Of a stretch of DNA of 64,000 nt, positions 55,503 through 64,000 are shown piece after piece. Source of the DNA: Mermis nigrescens (taxonomy: Eukaryota > Nematoda > Enoplea > Mermithida > Mermithidae); NCBI GenBank assembly GCA_036768485.1, contig JAVLUZ010000701.1, forward strand, positions 240,092 through 304,091, given 5' to 3'. The notes under the pieces were generated by a model, which made no database searches, had not been told where the DNA came from, and saw only the letters and a program-made list of their open reading frames with translations. How positions within the stretch are numbered: the stretch's first letter is position 1; every line of letters begins with the position of its first letter. The position numbers were made by a program, and so were the translations under genes.

Positions 55503-55930
55503 ACCATACGTAGGCCATAAATGCACAAGGTCAGGGTCAGCAGAGTAAGGGGGGTAAAATCTCAGAAATCCAAAACAATAAATTTAGTGTACACGACTTT
55601 TCACTATTTAAACGACAAAATGGTAAAAATAGCCTATAAAATGCTTTTTCGTGGTGGGTCATACCGTATTGTGAAAGCATTTTTGGTCCATTTTACTGCG
55701 TTATATCGATTTCGACCCTAAAAAATAGATAAGTTATTCGATTTGGGGCGCTTTTTAAGCTAAAAAGCACGTAAAAGTATTAATTTCTGACATTATTATT
55801 GCTTTTTGACTCACAAATACTGCAAAAATGTTCCGTCAGCTCAAAATCGCCGAACAGTATATACCTTTCTGGCTGACCCTTCAGCGAGGGATAAAACCCC
55901 TTGACCCCCCCTATTTGCATCTCTGGCGTG
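55503..55930 (+). mobile_element. D-family element
   Basis: Matches 3484-3895: GCACAAGGTCAGGGTCAGCAG, TTCCGTCAGCTCAAAATCGC, GGCTGACCCTTCAGCGAGGG, then CCCCTATTTGCAT. Confidence 0.65.
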
Positions 55931-56640
55931 AGCGTGCAGAGCTTATAAAAATTGGACAACAGGATCAGAACCCCACGATCTTTCATCGTTTTTGAAAAAT
56001 TTTAAAGTCATTTCGCAACTATTAATGCTATGGATCGAGGGCGTGCATAGTGACGGCTCGGAATTTTAACTGGGGTTCGCCGTCGGTCATTTTCAGGCGA
56101 GTAGCAAATGACGGCCAAAAGAGAAAAACGCGTGTTTTCGCCGAAAAACGGGAGGAGGGTCAAAAATTTTCTGACTGTGGTGAGAATGGGGTAACGAATA
56201 ATTTTTAATAGGGGATACTCCTATTCCTCGTTACATGTCTAATCGAGAGAGCCAAACGTCGAAAGGAAGGTTCTGCCAGTAGTATAGAGGGAGGGGTCGC
56301 AAGCGTATTTCGGGGGTCCGCCACACACAAAACATAGGCAAAGCCTGTTCAAGCCAAGTCAGCTCGGGGGTCCGCGGGGGTCCGCCCGGGGCTACCCCCG
56401 CTAGAAGGGATACGCAGTCACAGGAAGGGAGAAGCCCCAAAAAAGGGCCAAGGCCCGACCCTATGGTCAAAAATATTGGATAGACAAAAATGTTACTGGC
56501 GCTTTGCGCCAGGTTGTTCAGCGAGTATGGACAGATTTTTTGGGCAAATTTCGATCACTAAATTTGGGGTTCGTGTGCAGGCCCGAACTTGGGCAAAAAA
56601 AATTTTTTTGTGAACTGGTACCCAACCCTGATTTTTTTGT
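55931..56640. other. GC-richer unassigned stretch
   Basis: 56230-56460 is markedly GC-rich (GGGGGTCCGCGGGGGTCCG). Contains GGCGCTTTGCGCC near 56498. It may include the Polinton left terminus, which I could not define. Confidence 0.35.
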
Positions 56641-56654
56641 CTTACTTATTAAAT

Positions 56655-57020
56655 TTAAACATTCTCTGCATCCTTTTTACCCATGATTGCATCTGCTAGT
56701 AAACTGCCGGCTATAGAAAGAATCGGAGCTAGTAAAATAGGTAAGAATCCACCATTCTGTATGATAACGTCTTTCTTTTCTTTAGTTGCTGCCTTTTTCT
56801 TGTTAGCTAAGCATCTTATTTGATTCTGATATCGCCTAAGTTTGTCTACCTCTTTGTCAGAGAGTGGAAAATTGCCATTCAAAAAATTGTTTGCGCAATC
56901 GCATATGCATAATATTTGGTCCTTAGTTGCCGTATTTATCAGTGCATCTCTTTGTGGCTGTCTCGCGGTGCTTAATAAATGAAGAAAAACCAAATTTCGT
57001 TTCAGCCTTATTGGAGCCAT
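56655..57020 (-). CDS. Small Polinton-associated protein with hydrophobic Gly-rich C-terminus
   Basis: 121 residues, starting 2 nt after the integrase stop codon, as in compact viral gene arrays. The N-terminal two thirds is basic and helical-looking (LKRNLVFLHLLS at residues 6-17; a Lys-rich run near 93-105). The C-terminus has a hydrophobic stretch GGFLPILLAPILSIAGSLLA followed by a charged tail. This arrangement (conserved cysteines in the middle, then a Lys-rich linker and a GGFLP-type hydrophobic tail) recalls a small protein I associate with animal Polinton/adintovirus-like elements, possibly a virion or membrane-active peptide. I am not sure of that role. No catalytic motif is visible. 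Confidence 0.6.
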   Translation of the reverse strand: MAPIRLKRNLVFLHLLSTARQPQRDALINTATKDQILCICDCANNFLNGNFPLSDKEVDKLRRYQNQIRCLANKKKAATKEKKDVIIQNGGFLPILLAPILSIAGSLLADAIMGKKDAENV

Positions 57021-57022
57021 TT

Positions 57023-58087
57023 TTATTTAGGCTGTTCGTAAAATCTCAATTCTTTTCTTGATAAAATCCTATCAAATTTTGCTGGCCAATTTTTAAATCT
57101 TACTTTATACTGTGATTTATTGATATTTATAGCTTTTTTGACTCTCTTGTGCTTTTCAGCTTCTGGCTCGGCCAATTGTAGTTCTTTTGCATAAAAAGCA
57201 CCAGTTATAGGTTCGCCTAACATATCTTCCAGCTTATATGTTTTTGGTGTACATTGAGATATGCCATTGATTTTGAACAATTCATCTGTGAATGTATGCT
57301 TACTAGCTTTTGCGAAATTTCCTTTCAAAGAAGTTATTCTAACAATTTCTCCAACATTAAATATTCGTTCATTTTTATATTTTTTCTGTCTTTTCAACAT
57401 AAATTCTAATAATTTACCAGTGTTCTCTGAATCTACATCATTAGGGGCCAGGTTGTTTAAACTTAAATGAGGAGTATTATTATAACTATTGAGAATACTT
57501 TTATATACTCTAGTCCAGTTTTCATCAGAATAATAAGTCATATACCGCATAAGCTTTTCACGAAATGTCCTATGAAACCGTTCAACAAAATTAGCTTTAA
57601 TTTCTGGGTTGCTTGTCAATATATGCGTGACAGAATGAGCTTTTAATAATTTATTGAAGGCACCTTTGAATTCATTGCCATGATCGGTCCTGATGGATTG
57701 TGGTTTTGCCTCATTTAATATCTTTTCAAACACTCTAGCAGTTGCATCAGCACTCTTATTAGTTATTGCCTCACCATATGCCTTTCGTGAAAAGACATCA
57801 ACCGCCATTAAGATGTAACGATTTCTATAGTTTTTACCTTTAAATTCCTTTAAATCTAAAAGATCAACATCCCACATGATATTTGGCCCAGAAACAATTA
57901 TAGAGCGTCTTGAAAAACGTTTCAAAACTGGTTTATGTAGCTGATAAGTAAACTGATTTTTCAAGAATTTTCTCACCGTATCAGCCGATATTTCTTCCCT
58001 ATTTTTAAGAACCTTCTGCAATTTGTTGATACCTGAAAAAGAGGCTGGCCTGCCTGCCTCCGTCCAATACTGCTTTATGATCTCCAT
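57023..58087 (-). CDS. Polinton-type integrase (DDE, chromodomain-like C-terminus)
   Basis: 354 residues, complete. It would insert the element's DNA by retroviral-type strand transfer. The catalytic core shows the first Asp in MWDVDLLDL (residues 71-79), the second in IRTDHGNEF (D135) and the Glu in NFVERFHRTF (E169), a D,D,E triad with 33 residues between the last two. The N-terminal part (residues 1-60) is helical and lacks a clear HHCC zinc motif. The tail QYKVRFKNWPAKFDRIL (about 326-342) resembles a chromodomain, as in many Polinton integrases. It lies between the polymerase (2.1 kb upstream) and the small protein, all on the minus strand. No frameshift or lost catalytic residue is seen. 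Confidence 0.88.
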   Translation of the reverse strand: MEIIKQYWTEAGRPASFSGINKLQKVLKNREEISADTVRKFLKNQFTYQLHKPVLKRFSRRSIIVSGPNIMWDVDLLDLKEFKGKNYRNRYILMAVDVFSRKAYGEAITNKSADATARVFEKILNEAKPQSIRTDHGNEFKGAFNKLLKAHSVTHILTSNPEIKANFVERFHRTFREKLMRYMTYYSDENWTRVYKSILNSYNNTPHLSLNNLAPNDVDSENTGKLLEFMLKRQKKYKNERIFNVGEIVRITSLKGNFAKASKHTFTDELFKINGISQCTPKTYKLEDMLGEPITGAFYAKELQLAEPEAEKHKRVKKAININKSQYKVRFKNWPAKFDRILSRKELRFYEQPK

Positions 58088-58139
58088 GCTTTATAAAGTC
58101 AAATAATTATTAATATTTATAACCTAAAGTGCAAGAAAA

Positions 58140-58690
58140 TTTTGAAGCTTACAAGACTTTTCACAAGATTTTACAAAATAATTTCCAAACTTTACAAAAT
58201 AATTTTCAAATTTTACAAAATAATTTCCAAACTTTACAAGATTCCTATGCTTAAGCACGTAAAAAAGATTCCAAACTTAACAAAATAATTTCCAAACTTT
58301 ACAAAATAATTCCGAAACTTTACAAAATAATTTCGAAACTCTGCAGACATTTTCAAATTTTACAAAATAATTTCCAAACTTTACAAAATAAATTCGAAAC
58401 TTTACAAGCCTACTTCAAAACTTTACAAGACTTTTCTGAAACTTTACAAGCTTTTCACAAGATATTACAAAAAAATTTTGAAGCCTAACAACCAAATTTT
58501 GAAACTTTACAAAACTTCTATCCTACAGCATGTCAAAGTTGCTCGAAATTTTACAAAATTATTTCGAAACTTTACAAAAAATTTTGAAACTTTACAAGAT
58601 TTCCCTGAAACTTTACAAACTTTTCATAAGATTTTACAAAAAAATTTTGCGGCAATACAGCAAAATTTTGGAACTTCACGACAAATTTCT
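58140..58690. repeat. Degenerate short tandem repeats between integrase and polymerase genes
   Basis: Roughly 20-22-bp units with the core AACTTTACAAAATAATTTC, repeated about 25 times with variants (ACTTTTCACAAG, ACTTTACAAGAC). No spacers. A second block lies at 59600-59995. Confidence 0.8.
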
Positions 58691-59069
58691 ACAATTAGGC
58701 GGTGATAACATATAGGCAGCGAGGGGGGGGCTTCAATGAGGCAGAATAGCCAAAAAATAGTGCAGGTTCGCTAGATTCTAGGGGCCCCCTCCCCACCCCT
58801 ATGTGTAGCTGTCACACCATTCAAATGCCCAGGGTCTTACAGATATAGCAGGAATTTTCATTGTTTTTGAATTTTAAGGTGATTTTTGACTGAAATGTAT
58901 CAAAAATGATGCTTTTCTTAGCTGGAGAATCCGTTTTTAGTTGAAATTTGTCTAAATGTCTTATGGAACTGTCGAAATCCCATCTGGTAAAACTTTCCGC
59001 TTCACATATAAATATGGTAATCCCTGCTTCTCTTGTATATACGTCCACATATGATTATCTGGTTGCAGC

Positions 59070-59528
59070 AACACATGGGCGTGGGGGGGCTTTGGGGGTC
59101 CTGACCATAGATGCCCAGCATGGCCGATCTGGGGGGATCAGCCGGTCTGGGGAGCGGGGGTCAAAAACTGAGCTTTTTTTTGGCTAAAATGACCTGAAAA
59201 ATTGGCATAAACGCTAAAATATCGCTAAAAATACGTTATTACACAGTTTCTAGTCAATTTGGAGCACTTTTGAAGAAAATTTTCAATTTTCACCCATTTT
59301 GGCCTTCATTTTGCCTTATTTTCCCAGCAAAATTTTCCATTTTCCTATTCTGGGGGTCGGTCAGGACCCCTGAAATCCGCCCACGTGCATGTCTGGTCCT
59401 GACCCCTCCAGGAATTTGAAATACTCCCCACAGACCCCTCCAGAATGCTATTTTTAGCCATTTTTAGAGCTATTTTTGTCCATTTACACCACTTTGACCC
59501 CCCAGAATTTTGGTGCTCCCCACGCATG
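59070..59528. mobile_element. A-family element carrying a nested H element
   Basis: Ends AACACATGGGCGTGG and CCACGCATG. Flanks GTTGCAGC and GTTGCATC look like an 8-bp target duplication. The intact polymerase copy at 60302 gives the empty site (GGTTGCATC), which confirms an insertion. Confidence 0.75.
59106..59395. mobile_element. H-family element, 290 bp, nested in an A element
   Basis: Flanked by perfect 8-bp duplications GTCCTGAC (59098-59105 and 59396-59403). Ends CATAGATGCCCAGC and CACGTGCATGTCTG. The interior matches the H copy at 7504-8538. Confidence 0.8.
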
Positions 59529-59599
59529 GTTGCATCAAGAAGCTTATGTTTTTGAAACTTCTGTCTTAAAGCATGTGATAGTCGCATAGAATTTAGCAA

Positions 59600-59995
59600 A
59601 ATTGTTTCTAAACTTTACAAAATATTCTGAAATTTCACAAACTTTTCATAAGACTTTACAAAAATTTAGTGGCAATACAGCCAAATTTTGAAACTATACA
59701 AGCCTTCTTCAAAACTTTACAAGACTTTTCTGAAACTTTACAAACTTTTCACAAGATTTCACAAAAAATTCGAAGTCTAACAACCAAATTTTGAAACTTT
59801 ACAAAACTTCTATCCTAAAGCATGTCAAAGTTGCTCGAAATTTTACAAAATTATTTCGAAACTCTACAAAAAATTTTGAAACTTTACAAGACTTTCCTGA
59901 AACTTTACAAACTTTTCAATAGATTTTACAGAAATTTTATGGCATTTACAAGATTTTTAAAAAAATTGTGGCCATCTACAATAAATCTTTACAAT
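59600..59995. repeat. Second block of the AACTTTACAAAA repeats
   Basis: Same repeat core as at 58140-58690. The part from about 59690 matches 58395 onward unit for unit, so it was copied with the flanking polymerase tail. Confidence 0.8.
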
Positions 59996-60193
59996 GAGGG
60001 CTCTAATAGGGCGAAATAGCACCAGATTCTAGGGGCCCCTCCCCCACCCCTAGATGTAGCTATCACACCACTCAAGCGCCAGGTCTTATAGCAGGAATTT
60101 TATTGTTTTTGAATTTTAAGGTGATTTTGACTCAAATGATACCGAAAAAATATGCATTTCTTAGATAGGAATCCTTTTGTAGTTGAACTTTGT

Positions 60194-63100
60194 TTAAATG
60201 TCTAATGGGACAGTCGAAATTCCATCTGGTAAAACTTTCCGTTTCACATATAAATAAGGTAATCCCTGCTTCTCTTGAATATATGTCCACATATGATTAT
60301 CTGGTTGCATCCGGAAGCCTATATTTTTGCCGCCTTTGGCTTCTTGCTGCTTTAATACGCTGCTATATTGCTGGAAATTTAACTTATTTACATTTTTCAT
60401 TAAGCCTTTACTGCTCGATTTAGTTTTATTCGTAACTTCATCTACAGCTATATAAGTTTTGGCGGCCAAACAACACATAGCTGTTCCTCGAAATTCTTCC
60501 TTCAGAAGACCTGGTGTCCGTTTGCTAGCTTGTGAAGTGACAAACCAGCTTGGGTATATATGCTCAAACTCAGCTTTCAGCTCTGGTCGTACAATATCTT
60601 GTAAATTTTCTGCCGATAACGCTAGGTAAATGCTGTCTGTGTCTGTTTGCATACATTGATAATCAGAAATATCGAAATATTTTAATAAAACATCATAGAA
60701 GAATTCCAACATTCGGATTTTGGCCCAATTATACACTGACAATCCTACAACAATAGGTAGATCTAGTGAAATTTCCTTCTTTCTCATATGTACTTCATAA
60801 CAATTATTGGTTATGCATTTGATTTTCTTAATGTAAGGACTTAGGCTACATTCTGCCGCTTTCTTATAGTCTACGTAAGAAATGTCAATATGTTGTTCTT
60901 TATTTGTTAGTGTTTTGCCATATCCTGTGTTGCCAAGAAGTTTAAACGTGTCAGCAATCATAGCTAGATTTGGGTCAATGTCCCCTTCTTGCCTATGTTT
61001 TGTGACAATATCCCTGAAATTTTCAAATGGTCTAGTTCTGTCATATTGAACGATTTCATGAACGTTTTCTAAAATGAGACCGTGAGAGACTAAAAATCGA
61101 ATCATTTCAGTTGATAACATAATTTCTTTTCCAAAAAAACTGTTTATTAGGTTTATACGAGGCCTTTTTAACTGACCAGTCTTCTCGGCATACTGTTTCA
61201 TTAGGTCTCCAATATCATTCCGAGTTATTTCTGCGTGCTTAATTATGGGTGGAAAATCAGAATATTGTTCTTTCAAATGGTCCGGCGTTGAAATATCTAC
61301 TTTTGCGAAACCAAAAACTGAGCCATCTAAAACAGATTTTATCATTTCTTGTTGACCTACCCATCTTTTCATATAAAATTTTCGTGTGTCTTGAGTTTTG
61401 AGGTAGTCGATTCTCTCAGTGTGCCACTTACATTCCCAAATCGTAATGAGATTGAAGCCTAGTGATTTTATATAGGCTTCTTTCTCTTTAATACGCTCGA
61501 ACTCCTCATCTGGATCACAGTTCTTATTACGGCTGCCTGCCAGACATTCGTGACAATGCCAGAAGCAGCCATAGAATTCATAAACTGTATTTGTGTCACT
61601 ACAGAATCCGTCGACTGGAAGAGCCTTGGGTCCCACCACTTTTTCCTTCCCATTTCCTGAATGTTGAATAAAATGACCGATTTTCTTGCTTTCGTATTCG
61701 AGCCATTCTATTGAAATGGGTTTAGATGCGCTAATTTTGTGAAATTTTCCATTTTCCAATACCCAGTGATCAAAATATCCAGTTGGAGTGTCCATAGATT
61801 GTGCCCACAAATAGAGTGCGTTGAAGTCTAGTCCAATTATAGACTTTACTGGCTTAGATGGATTATTTCTGATAAAAGTCTGGTCCTTAATCGCTAGTCG
61901 TGTCATCACCATAGAAAGTCCACCTCTCATGCTTGATTTGAGAGAATAATAAAGATTTTTTGTTTGCTCACTAAAGAGAGCAAATCTTGTGTCTGGGACA
62001 TTTTTGAAGAGATAACGTTCTGTAACCCCGGGTAATGACATAGCTTCTCTGAAAATATCAATATCAAATTGGGACCAGTACAGTTGAGCCATAGTCATAC
62101 ATGCCTCTAAGAATGGGACAACATCTCTGATGTTATAAAATACGAGATAGTCCATAAGTGTCTCCATTTTGTTATCCGCCCAATATTTTTGACATTGCTC
62201 ATAATCCTGTGAACTTATGCACTCTTCTCTTAACTTACTGTAAAATGCTTCGGCTGGCGGTAACTGAGTTTCATACAATTTATCAAATGAGTCTAAATAT
62301 TCGTAAGGAAATTTAGCTTTTGTTAAACTTGCCTTGTATGCTTTTGTGAATGCGTCTAAACTAAACCCCGGAGCTATATATGTGCTAATGTCTAAGAATT
62401 TGAAAAGGCTGGTTGTCATACAAAGGGTAGTGTCATTCCTAAGAATAGCCGTAGGCCACTTACTGCTGTTTGGGTACTTCCTAATTTGTTGAATAAGAGC
62501 CGGAAACAAATTTCGTTTTATCAGATTGATATCGTATTTACCAGAATTAAATCCTAGACAAATCAATTGATTACAATATTTTTGTAATTTTGCCTTTGTG
62601 CGATTAAGTTTATTCAATCTTCCATTTTCGCGTGTTGTATCTTTGTTAGTCGTTTCAGCTAAATATAGCTCACTAGCCCAAATTTTTTTATCGAGTTCTA
62701 CCAAAACTGAACCAAAAGTTCTGAGAAGAAGAGCGCTTTGCGCCCGCTGGATTTTTTCTAGATACTGCAATAGCTGAATGACTAGCTGATCTGGGTCATT
62801 GTTCACAAAACATATGGGCTCAAATCCGGGGACATTCGTGTGAATTGCACATGAAACGGGTTGGTGCTGTGCTATGAACTCAATTTTTCCAGAATTTTCA
62901 ATGGGTTTCTTAATTAAAAGTGCTTCAAAATCGAACACAGTGAAATAAGGACAAAATTTATCATCATGTGGAATTTCTATGTCAAATTCATTGAGCTCTT
63001 CGAACACTGTCTTCTTTAACTGGAAGACACCACCTGGGAATTTATGCCGAGTCTCCCCATGATTACAATGCTTTGATATATGCTTGCTTAATTTTTCCGC

Positions 63101-64000
63101 GTCTTTGAAAAGTCTGCCACACATTAAACAACTGTAACGTTTTGCGTACTGATCTAGGTTTAAAATATAACTAAAATGCGCCTTTCCAGATTCAGTGATC
63201 GAAATATCAACATTCAAAACTTTTTTATATCGCCTAACTGTCTTTTTCCAACAAACCGCCGTTTGATTATCTTCATCAATATGAAAACATTGAATATCTA
63301 CCTTGAATAAATCTTCTAAAATTTCTAAATCCGTATATGCTATACCCTGAAAAGTATTTACATTAGTCGGAATGTTCTTTAAATTACAATATTTAAGAAA
63401 AGATTTATATACAAAATCCTTATTTTCGTAATCATCAACTAAACATTGGGCTAAACATCTAAAGAAACATAGATTGTCCTTAAATTTATTACGCTGTCTA
63501 TCTTGGGTCATATGTAAAGTATGCCTCTGATATGAAATTGATGTTGGAAGATTGACGTCAGTACAACCGGCTATAAAATTCTTTTGTGGTGTTACATAGA
63601 ATTCAATATTTGTTATAGCTTCTATTGCCCATTTAGTATCTGGCCGGCTTATTTTATTCTCAATATCAATTTCATTTAATTGCTCAGCTAATTGTTTTAT
63701 GTCCTCACCATCTTTAATAAGTACGGGTTTATCTAAAAGATTAAAATTATTTTGCGATGGGTACCAATATTTACTAGCGCCCGTTTCTCGATTTTTCAAT
63801 GTGAAGCCAAAGGCGCCATTTATTCTGAATGCTTCTTGCTCATTATTAAAAACATCGGTTAACATTGCCATGTAATCGCCAACGCCCCATCGATAATTAT
63901 ATGCGTGATCTAAAAGATCTTTTATGTTCTTTTGAGTACGAATCAGCGGCCAATAAGTTCGTACAGTATCAATCATTTGATCGGGGTAATCGTCCAAATT
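60194..64000 (-). CDS. Protein-primed-type family B DNA polymerase, N-terminus outside window
   Basis: At least 1,267 codons, still open at the window edge, stop at 60194. Numbering here is from the first full codon seen (63997). Exonuclease motifs: DFE at 356-358, NSGKYD at 484-489, YNIRD at 621-625. Polymerase motifs: A GLDFNALYL (722-730), B KLLGNTGYGK (1019-1028), C QTDTDSIYL (1117-1125), and a KxY-type KTY (1180-1182). Additional parts seen in Polinton polymerases: a CFFRCLAQC box (177-185), a classical C-x2-C-x12-H-x3-H zinc finger (290-310), and a YEFYGCFWHCHEC box (806-818) inside the polymerase domain. All catalytic residues are present, so it may be active. The last codons are duplicated downstream at 58.8-59.6 kb. 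Confidence 0.9.
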   Translation of the reverse strand, partial: NLDDYPDQMIDTVRTYWPLIRTQKNIKDLLDHAYNYRWGVGDYMAMLTDVFNNEQEAFRINGAFGFTLKNRETGASKYWYPSQNNFNLLDKPVLIKDGEDIKQLAEQLNEIDIENKISRPDTKWAIEAITNIEFYVTPQKNFIAGCTDVNLPTSISYQRHTLHMTQDRQRNKFKDNLCFFRCLAQCLVDDYENKDFVYKSFLKYCNLKNIPTNVNTFQGIAYTDLEILEDLFKVDIQCFHIDEDNQTAVCWKKTVRRYKKVLNVDISITESGKAHFSYILNLDQYAKRYSCLMCGRLFKDAEKLSKHISKHCNHGETRHKFPGGVFQLKKTVFEELNEFDIEIPHDDKFCPYFTVFDFEALLIKKPIENSGKIEFIAQHQPVSCAIHTNVPGFEPICFVNNDPDQLVIQLLQYLEKIQRAQSALLLRTFGSVLVELDKKIWASELYLAETTNKDTTRENGRLNKLNRTKAKLQKYCNQLICLGFNSGKYDINLIKRNLFPALIQQIRKYPNSSKWPTAILRNDTTLCMTTSLFKFLDISTYIAPGFSLDAFTKAYKASLTKAKFPYEYLDSFDKLYETQLPPAEAFYSKLREECISSQDYEQCQKYWADNKMETLMDYLVFYNIRDVVPFLEACMTMAQLYWSQFDIDIFREAMSLPGVTERYLFKNVPDTRFALFSEQTKNLYYSLKSSMRGGLSMVMTRLAIKDQTFIRNNPSKPVKSIIGLDFNALYLWAQSMDTPTGYFDHWVLENGKFHKISASKPISIEWLEYESKKIGHFIQHSGNGKEKVVGPKALPVDGFCSDTNTVYEFYGCFWHCHECLAGSRNKNCDPDEEFERIKEKEAYIKSLGFNLITIWECKWHTERIDYLKTQDTRKFYMKRWVGQQEMIKSVLDGSVFGFAKVDISTPDHLKEQYSDFPPIIKHAEITRNDIGDLMKQYAEKTGQLKRPRINLINSFFGKEIMLSTEMIRFLVSHGLILENVHEIVQYDRTRPFENFRDIVTKHRQEGDIDPNLAMIADTFKLLGNTGYGKTLTNKEQHIDISYVDYKKAAECSLSPYIKKIKCITNNCYEVHMRKKEISLDLPIVVGLSVYNWAKIRMLEFFYDVLLKYFDISDYQCMQTDTDSIYLALSAENLQDIVRPELKAEFEHIYPSWFVTSQASKRTPGLLKEEFRGTAMCCLAAKTYIAVDEVTNKTKSSSKGLMKNVNKLNFQQYSSVLKQQEAKGGKNIGFRMQPDNHMWTYIQEKQGLPYLYVKRKVLPDGISTVPLDI

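Larger units (their letters stand above)
58395..59560. repeat. Tandem duplicate of the polymerase gene 3' end and its downstream repeats
   Basis: 58395-59069 plus 59529-59560 matches 59690-60335 at high identity, including the region around and beyond the polymerase stop codon. The copy is interrupted by an A-family transposon (59070-59528). It has decayed and is no longer part of an open frame, so it is a duplicated gene tail and not a gene. Confidence 0.8.
56640..64000 (-). mobile_element. Polinton/Maverick-type (adintovirus-like) element, right part outside window
   Basis: Three minus-strand genes occur in the order DNA polymerase B, integrase, small hydrophobic-tail protein. Polymerase B together with a retroviral-type integrase is the hallmark of Polintons, large DNA elements that make their own polymerase and often virion genes. 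Capsid, ATPase and protease genes are not in the window; they may lie beyond 64000 or be lost. I could not identify the terminal inverted repeat. The left limit is placed just beyond the last gene and is a guess. All three reading frames are open and motifs are intact, so the insertion looks fairly young. The intergenic part at 58088-60193 is rearranged. Confidence 0.8.

Noticed and set aside
56230..56470. GC-rich island as a ribosomal RNA or gene fragment
   Set aside because: GC-rich, but I recognise no rRNA helix or protein; the 79-codon frame there is Gly/Pro-rich by composition.
58140..59995. CRISPR-like regular repeats
   Set aside because: Units are contiguous and degenerate without spacers, and the genome is eukaryotic.

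Overview
This is a eukaryotic nuclear window. It is AT-rich, with split genes, long introns, microsatellites and dense small DNA transposons. Gene content (ABT1, IBA57, guanylate kinase) and a Polinton-like element fit an animal, most likely an arthropod, probably an insect. I cannot name the species.

Three single-copy host genes can be rebuilt exon by exon with in-phase GT/GC-AG junctions. A small-ribosomal-subunit assembly factor of the ABT1/Esf2 family lies on + (exons 3010-3331, 8653-8749, 15433-15748). The mitochondrial Fe-S assembly factor IBA57 lies on + (18665-19404, 21445-21736, 24817-25140). Guanylate kinase lies on - in six exons between 52967 and 35477, with a 13 kb last intron, a 42-nt microexon and a GC-AG intron. 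Their jobs (ribosome assembly, mitochondrial [4Fe-4S] maturation, GMP phosphorylation) are housekeeping and not obviously linked. A possible first exon of a fourth gene, with an N-myristoylation-type start, lies at 54635 on +.

From about 56.6 kb to the right edge lies a Polinton/Maverick-type (adintovirus-like) element on -: a protein-primed-type DNA polymerase B that runs off the window, a retroviral-type integrase with a chromodomain-like tail, and a small C-terminally hydrophobic protein. The 3' end of the polymerase gene plus a tract of AACTTTACAAAA-type repeats is duplicated in tandem, and one copy carries two nested small transposons.

Much of the remaining sequence is short non-autonomous DNA transposons. 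I sorted them by eye into families. A: ends CATAC/CACAC-TGGGCGTGG, about 120-270 bp. B: ends CAGTGGCGGATC, about 150-620 bp. C: ends CAGTG-T(n)-GTAC, 150-740 bp. D to L are smaller families. Many have 8-bp target duplications and so look hAT-like. They nest up to four deep (41.7-44.1 kb). In three clear places different elements sit side by side, separated by copies of the same 8-bp target. A perfect 13-nt hairpin, GGCGC-GAA-GCGCC, recurs inside several otherwise unrelated families and is the most unexpected pattern here. Other structure: a 21-bp minisatellite with an alternating 105/126-bp higher-order period, two long AT runs, an ATT-rich block inside one transposon, and two foldback elements.
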